From Gammaproteobacteria bacterium 28-57-27 (GTDB lineage: Bacteria > Pseudomonadota > Gammaproteobacteria > Halothiobacillales > Halothiobacillaceae), in NCBI GenBank assembly GCA_002281735.1, contig NCGK01000018.1, positions 1 to 49,188 of the forward strand: DNA of 49,188 nucleotides, written 5' to 3'. How positions within the stretch are numbered: position 1 is the stretch's first letter; every line of letters starts with the position of its first letter. The position numbers and the translations under genes were made by a program. Below the pieces are notes generated by a model, which ran no database searches, was not told the origin of the DNA, and worked only from the letters and a program-made list of their open reading frames with translations. Shown one piece after another: positions 44,882 through 49,188 of the stretch.

Positions 44882-47800
44882 TTACGACCAATTCGCTGCA
44901 ATGACAGGGGCAAGTGCGCTCTGGTAGTCCGTGGGCAAACCGGTCTGCCCGGCAGCGGGCGGAGCGAAGGAGGCCATGGCATTGACCAAAAGCTCCACTT
45001 GGCTGTCGAGCAGGAGGTGGCCGTCGGCGGTCTTGAACTGTTCAAGGTGATTGGCGCTGTCGATGTACCAGTTGTTGATGGTAAGGCTGTCGTCCGTGCC
45101 GATCACGCTCACCTGAAGATTGCCGCCATCACGTCGGAACCAGATTTGTTCGGCTGCGATGTTCGGCCCGAAAACAAGGCTGTCGTTGTTGCCGCTGTCC
45201 CAGTCGTAATCCCAGACGGTGTCATGGCCGCCGCCGCGTCCGAACAAGTAGGTGTCGTTGCCCAGTCCACCATCCAGCCAGTCGTTGCCGCTACCGCCAT
45301 CCAAAATATCGGCTCCGTTGCTGGCGTAGAGGGTGTCGTTACCTGCGCCACCTTCAAGGATGTCGTCGCCGTTGCTGCTGCTCAGTTGGTCGTCGCCCGC
45401 CATGCCTTGCATGTGGATGCTTTCACTCGTCCAGCCAATACCGAGGTTGTCGTTACCCGCCGTACCTTGGTAGATGGCTTGGCTTGTAAGGGTCGCGGCA
45501 TCCCATACGCTGCCATCGGCAAAGTGCAGGCTTTCAATGCGGTTGGCGGGGTCGATGTACCAGTTGTTGATCGTGAGGTTATCGCCGCTTTCGAGCGTCA
45601 GGATAAGGTTGGAGCCGTCGCGGGTGATGCGTAGATCTTGGGCGGTGATGCCTTCGCCTAGGCGAATGTTGTCGTTCACGCCCGCCGTGTTGTCGTAGTC
45701 CCAGATCGTGTCGTGGCCTGAACCTAGTCCAAATAAATAGGTGTCGTTGCCCTGCCCGCCATCCAGCCGGTCATCGCCTGTGCCGCCGTCCAGAGTGTCG
45801 GCTCCGTTGCTGGCGTAGAGGGTGTCGTTACCTGCGCCGCCTTCAAGGGTGTCGTCGCCGTTGCTGCTGCTGAGGTTGTCGTTGCCGTCCAGACCTTGCA
45901 GGTGGATGGCTTCGCTCGTCCAGCCGACACTCAGATTGTCGTTGCCGCTGTTGCCTTGATAGATCGCCAGGCTGGCGAGGGTGGCGGCATCCCAGGTTGT
46001 GCCATTGGCAAATTGCAGGCTTTCTATGCGGTTGGCGGGGTCGATGTACCAATTATTGATGGTGAGGCTGTCGCCGCTGGCAAGCGTCAGGATGAGGTTG
46101 GAGCTGTCGCGGGTGATGCGCAGGTTGTCGGTGTTGATGCCGTTGCCTAGGCGAATGCTGTCACTGTTGCCCGCTATGTTGTCGTAGTCCCAGATCGTGT
46201 CGTGGCCGGAGCCTAGGCCAAATAAATAGGTGTCACCGCCCTGCCCGCCATTCAGCCAGTCGTCGCCTGTTCCGCCGAGCAGGACGTCGGCGTCTGGGGT
46301 GCCATTGAGGTTCGGGGTCGGTGTTGGAGTCGGTACGTTGGTGGTATTGACGGTAAGGTCAAAGTTGTCCGAAGCACTCAGCCCGCCTTGATCGGTCGCC
46401 GTAAGGCGCAGGCTGTACACGCCTTGGCCGTCCGGTGTGCCGCTGAAGGTGCGGGTTACAGCATCAAAGCTGAGCCAGGTGGGTAGTGCGCTGCCATCGG
46501 CAAGGGTGGCGCTGTAGCTTAGGGTGTCGCCCATATCGGGGTCGGTGAAGCTGTTTGTGTCTATGCTGTAGCTGAACACGTCGCCTTGCGTTGCGCTTTG
46601 GTCGGCAAGGGCAATGTCCAGTACGGGGGTGTGATTGACGATTGCAGCTTCAATCGTCAAATCAAACACGTCCGAGGCGCTCAGCCCGCCTTGATCCATC
46701 GCCGTGATGCGTAGGCTGTACGTGCCCTGGCTGTCCGGTGTGCCGCTGAAGGTTCGGGTTGCCACATCAAAGCTGAGCCAGGCGGGCAGTGCAGTGCCGT
46801 CGGCAAGGGTGGCGCTGTAGCTTAAGGTGTCGCCAATGTCATGGTCGAAAAAGGTGTTTGTATCTATGCTGCAGCTGAATGCCTCGCCTTGCGTCGCGCT
46901 TTGGTCGGCAAGAATCATGTCCCACCGCACGGGAGCTTGATTGACGTTCACCGCATCAATCGTTAAATCAAACACGTCCGAGGCGCTCAGCCCGCCTTGA
47001 TCCATTGCCGTAAGGCGCAGGCTGTACACGCCTTGACTGTCCGGCGTGCCGCTGAAGGTGCGGGTTGCCACATCGAAACTGAGCCAGGCGGGTAATGCGC
47101 TGCCGTCGGCAAGCGTGGCGCTGTAGCTTAGGGTGTCTCCCATATCGGGGTCGGTGAAGCTGTTTGTGTCTATGCTGTAACTGAATACCTCGCCTTGCGT
47201 CGCGCTTTGGTCGGCCAGGGCAATGTCCAGTACGGGGGCGTGATTAATCACAGCGCCACCACCGCCACCATTGGATACCCACTGAATGGTTGCCTGATCC
47301 CAAACCGTGCCATCTGCAAATTCAATACGGTCAATTTTACTGTCGAAGGCGCTGCCATCTTCCGTGAAAACATCGGCGTAATAATCGACAACGACGACAA
47401 GATCACTCGATACGCCAAGCTCGCCGATGCCAATGTACAAATCAGCACCCGCCTGAAACACGGTGAGGTTCGCGGCGTGGATTCCCGCCCCAAAGCGCAG
47501 GGTATCCGTCGCTCCAAGTTTATCTTTGTTATGAATGAAATCTGTCCCGTCGCCAAGGTTGAAGACATAGATATCGTCGCCCGCATAACCCGCCAACTGA
47601 TCATCACCCTGGCCGCCCACAAGGTAGTCATTGCCCGATTCACCATGGAGTACATCCGCACCAACACCGCCGTACAATTGATCCCTGCCAGCGCCGCCAA
47701 AAAGGGTGTCATCACCCCCGCGCCCCTCCAGTTGGTCATTACCCTCTAACCCCATCAGCCGGTTCGCGCCTGCGTTGCCGATCAAGGCATTGGCATCTTC

Positions 47801-49188
47801 ATTGCCCGTGGCTTCAGTATCAGACGTGCCAGTGAGCATCAACCACTCGATGTATCGAGGCAGCGCAGTGATGTTGACCGCGCTTGTAACAACATCGGTG
47901 CCGCCATCGGCGGCCTCAAACAGCACATCGTTCACATCGTCCACGACGTAGCTGTCATCACCAAGGCCGCCCCTCATGATGTCAGCCCCCGTTCCACCGT
48001 CCAAACCATCATTACCAGAGCCGCCATCAAGGGTGTCTACACCCTCTCCACCAAACAACCGATCATGATCATCACCACCTGACAAATAATCATCGCCGGA
48101 GCCGCCCACTAACTGGTCATCACCTTCATTGCCGTACAAAAAATCGTTACCGTGATATTCAGCCAGCAAGGGAAGTTGATCGGGCGAGTCCCCCCACAAT
48201 AGGTCGTTACCCTTGCCTCCGATCAGCGTATCCCCCGCGCCACCGCCGATGAGCTGGTCATCGTTATCTCCGCCGTCAAGGTAGTCCGCGCCGTGGTACT
48301 GTCCCGCAAGCTGAGATTCATCGTAATCGCCCCACAGGGCATCTTTTCCTTCGCCGCCATAAAGCTCGTCGCCCTGCCCTCCTCCATAAAGAAAATCGTC
48401 GCCCTTACCTCCGCTGAGCTCATCGGTACCGTGATATTCGGCAGCAAGAAAGTTGTCCGGCTGGTCTCCGTGCAGCGTATCGTTATCGTCTTCACCATAA
48501 AGACGATCATCCCCACCCTCTCCGACCAGCTGATCCTGCCCTGTGCCTCCATAGAGTGAGTCATTACCGTTGTCGGTTCGCAGGGTGCCGTTTCCATCGC
48601 CCCAGATCAAATCATCGCCCGCTTCGCCGTAGAGGTAATCGCCTTCGCCTGCACCATATATCTCGTCTTTTTCATCGCCCCCATGGATGAAGTCTGTCCC
48701 GTCATTTTCTGGTGTCTGGGAACCTGCATTACCGTAAAGTTTGTCTTCGCCTCCTTGACCATAAATAATGTCGCCGCCTTCGCCGCCAAACACCACGTCA
48801 TTGTCCGCACCGGCATCAATGACATCATCGCCTTGATCACCATCAATCCAGTCTTCGCCGCCACCGCCATAGATGAAGTCCGTGGCGCCCGTTGGGGACA
48901 GCTCGATGAAGCCGTCGGTGATCGTCGTGAAATACTCGGTCACCGCTCCGCTGCTATCGCGGCGCACCTCACGCACCAATGACCAATCAAGTTCAGAATC
49001 ACTGTTGTAGGGGTAACCGTAAAAAGTAGACCAGCGAACGCTTCCGGCGGCGTCGCCTCGGATGTTGTCGTCGCCGCCGCCGCCGACTAGCGTGTCCATG
49101 CCTTCGCCGCCGAGGAGGACATCATGTCCGGCGCCTCCCATGACAACGTCATCACCCGCGTCGGCGGTGATCCAGTCTCCGCGAAAAC
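44882..49188 (-). CDS. Giant RTX calcium-binding protein with Ig-like domains (type I secretion substrate), N-terminus outside window
   Basis: At least 1434 residues; the frame is open to the window edge, so the start is not here. Going from the visible N-terminal side: about 400 residues of RTX repeats (GGAGHDVLLGG, GGGGDDNIRGD, GGEGMDTLVGG and so on), each able to bind calcium; a linker and second RTX group (about 430-545); three tandem putative Ig (He_PIG/cadherin-like) domains of 101-102 residues (near 635-935); then three units of RTX plus a haemolysin-type related domain (YLFGLGSGHDTIWDYD, LTINNWYIDPANRIES), each about 162 residues. The C-terminus, PAAGQTGLPTDYQSALAPVI plus AANWS, resembles type I secretion signals. 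Function outside the cell is unknown; adhesin, S-layer-like or hydrolase roles are open. Confidence 0.9.
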   Translation of the reverse strand, partial: FRGDWITADAGDDVVMGGAGHDVLLGGEGMDTLVGGGGDDNIRGDAAGSVRWSTFYGYPYNSDSELDWSLVREVRRDSSGAVTEYFTTITDGFIELSPTGATDFIYGGGGEDWIDGDQGDDVIDAGADNDVVFGGEGGDIIYGQGGEDKLYGNAGSQTPENDGTDFIHGGDEKDEIYGAGEGDYLYGEAGDDLIWGDGNGTLRTDNGNDSLYGGTGQDQLVGEGGDDRLYGEDDNDTLHGDQPDNFLAAEYHGTDELSGGKGDDFLYGGGQGDELYGGEGKDALWGDYDESQLAGQYHGADYLDGGDNDDQLIGGGAGDTLIGGKGNDLLWGDSPDQLPLLAEYHGNDFLYGNEGDDQLVGGSGDDYLSGGDDHDRLFGGEGVDTLDGGSGNDGLDGGTGADIMRGGLGDDSYVVDDVNDVLFEAADGGTDVVTSAVNITALPRYIEWLMLTGTSDTEATGNEDANALIGNAGANRLMGLEGNDQLEGRGGDDTLFGGAGRDQLYGGVGADVLHGESGNDYLVGGQGDDQLAGYAGDDIYVFNLGDGTDFIHNKDKLGATDTLRFGAGIHAANLTVFQAGADLYIGIGELGVSSDLVVVVDYYADVFTEDGSAFDSKIDRIEFADGTVWDQATIQWVSNGGGGGAVINHAPVLDIALADQSATQGEVFSYSIDTNSFTDPDMGDTLSYSATLADGSALPAWLSFDVATRTFSGTPDSQGVYSLRLTAMDQGGLSASDVFDLTIDAVNVNQAPVRWDMILADQSATQGEAFSCSIDTNTFFDHDIGDTLSYSATLADGTALPAWLSFDVATRTFSGTPDSQGTYSLRITAMDQGGLSASDVFDLTIEAAIVNHTPVLDIALADQSATQGDVFSYSIDTNSFTDPDMGDTLSYSATLADGSALPTWLSFDAVTRTFSGTPDGQGVYSLRLTATDQGGLSASDNFDLTVNTTNVPTPTPTPNLNGTPDADVLLGGTGDDWLNGGQGGDTYLFGLGSGHDTIWDYDNIAGNSDSIRLGNGINTDNLRITRDSSNLILTLASGDSLTINNWYIDPANRIESLQFANGTTWDAATLASLAIYQGNSGNDNLSVGWTSEAIHLQGLDGNDNLSSSNGDDTLEGGAGNDTLYASNGADTLDGGTGDDRLDGGQGNDTYLFGLGSGHDTIWDYDNTAGVNDNIRLGEGITAQDLRITRDGSNLILTLESGDNLTINNWYIDPANRIESLHFADGSVWDAATLTSQAIYQGTAGNDNLGIGWTSESIHMQGMAGDDQLSSSNGDDILEGGAGNDTLYASNGADILDGGSGNDWLDGGLGNDTYLFGRGGGHDTVWDYDWDSGNNDSLVFGPNIAAEQIWFRRDGGNLQVSVIGTDDSLTINNWYIDSANHLEQFKTADGHLLLDSQVELLVNAMASFAPPAAGQTGLPTDYQSALAPVIAANWS
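45025..46290. repeat. Three tandem RTX/haemolysin-related units in the RTX gene (period about 486 bp)
   Basis: The segment that encodes LTINNWYIDPANRIESL recurs three times about 486-494 bp apart (around 46057, 45571 and 45077), with long runs of near-identical DNA. Such similarity implies recent duplication or gene conversion and makes unit number likely to vary. Confidence 0.8.
46335..47247. repeat. Three tandem Ig-like (He_PIG) units in the RTX gene (period 303-306 bp)
   Basis: Each unit encodes a domain with ALADQSATQGEVFSYSID, LPAWLSFDVATRTFSGTP and MDQGGLSASDVFDLTI. The shared DNA around the last motif begins near 46368, 46671 and 46977, giving periods of 303 and 306 bp. Similarity is high at DNA level. 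Confidence 0.85.

Noticed and set aside
45025-47247. CRISPR-like regular repeats in the right part of the window.
   Set aside because: They are in-frame protein-coding modules of the RTX gene with periods of about 303 and 486 bp.

Overview
The window reads as chromosome of a gammaproteobacterium of moderate GC content. The best evidence is the gene order pyrG-kdsA-eno-ftsB-ispD-ispF, typical of Gammaproteobacteria, together with GlnD, a RoxA/YcfD-type ribosomal oxygenase, RluA, NagZ and OpgG. I cannot name a genus. Two Na+/H+ antiporters (NhaD and NhaA, divergent) and a sodium:solute symporter at the left end suggest a sodium-using or salt-exposed lifestyle; this is inference.

Layout. 1-6 kb: the N-terminal end of a DAHP synthase, NhaD, NhaA, a PEGA/DUF1566 secreted protein and a sodium symporter. 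6-10.4 kb: a small MITE-like palindrome, tRNA-Ser(UGA) with promoter and terminator, then map-glnD-rluA. 10.4-11 kb: a 590 bp gene-free stretch packed with hairpins. 11-15.2 kb: an orphan secretin-N-domain protein, then an accessory block with a tandem PD-(D/E)XK nuclease and an OLD-family ATPase/TOPRIM nuclease, separated by what looks like an integron attC site. 15.2-20 kb: a ModE-like regulator, a DUF455 ferritin-like protein and dnaE as one likely operon, with roxA and a ketopantoate-reductase-like gene divergent from it. 22-23.6 kb: an unusual CheY-like protein with a long helical region and a C-terminal membrane anchor. 23.7-27.2 kb: PDC-domain membrane protein, nagZ, hpt and a methylthioinosine phosphorylase, all downstream of a strong-looking sigma-54 promoter. 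27.4-33 kb: the conserved pyrG-to-ispF cluster. 33.1-36.2 kb: pepA, an orphan secreted/membrane protein and a toxin-antitoxin pair whose MazF-like toxin has an in-frame stop codon. 36.3-41 kb: two GT39-type membrane glycosyltransferases and opgG. 41-49.2 kb: a type I secretion locus (HlyD, HlyB and a giant RTX protein running off the window edge).

How the parts fit. The housekeeping blocks cover translation maturation and nitrogen signalling (map, glnD, rluA), replication (dnaE), CTP, KDO, enolase and isoprenoid synthesis with cell division (pyrG to ispF), and peptidoglycan and purine salvage (nagZ, hpt, mtnP). The accessory parts are the two-nuclease cassette block, the decayed toxin-antitoxin pair and the RTX secretion locus. 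The most interesting spots are the attC-bounded nuclease genes, the sigma-54 promoter followed by a terminator hairpin just before the PDC-nagZ-hpt-mtnP start, the tail-anchored receiver protein, and the dense palindromic intergenic DNA. All calls are from reading the sequence; no database search was run.
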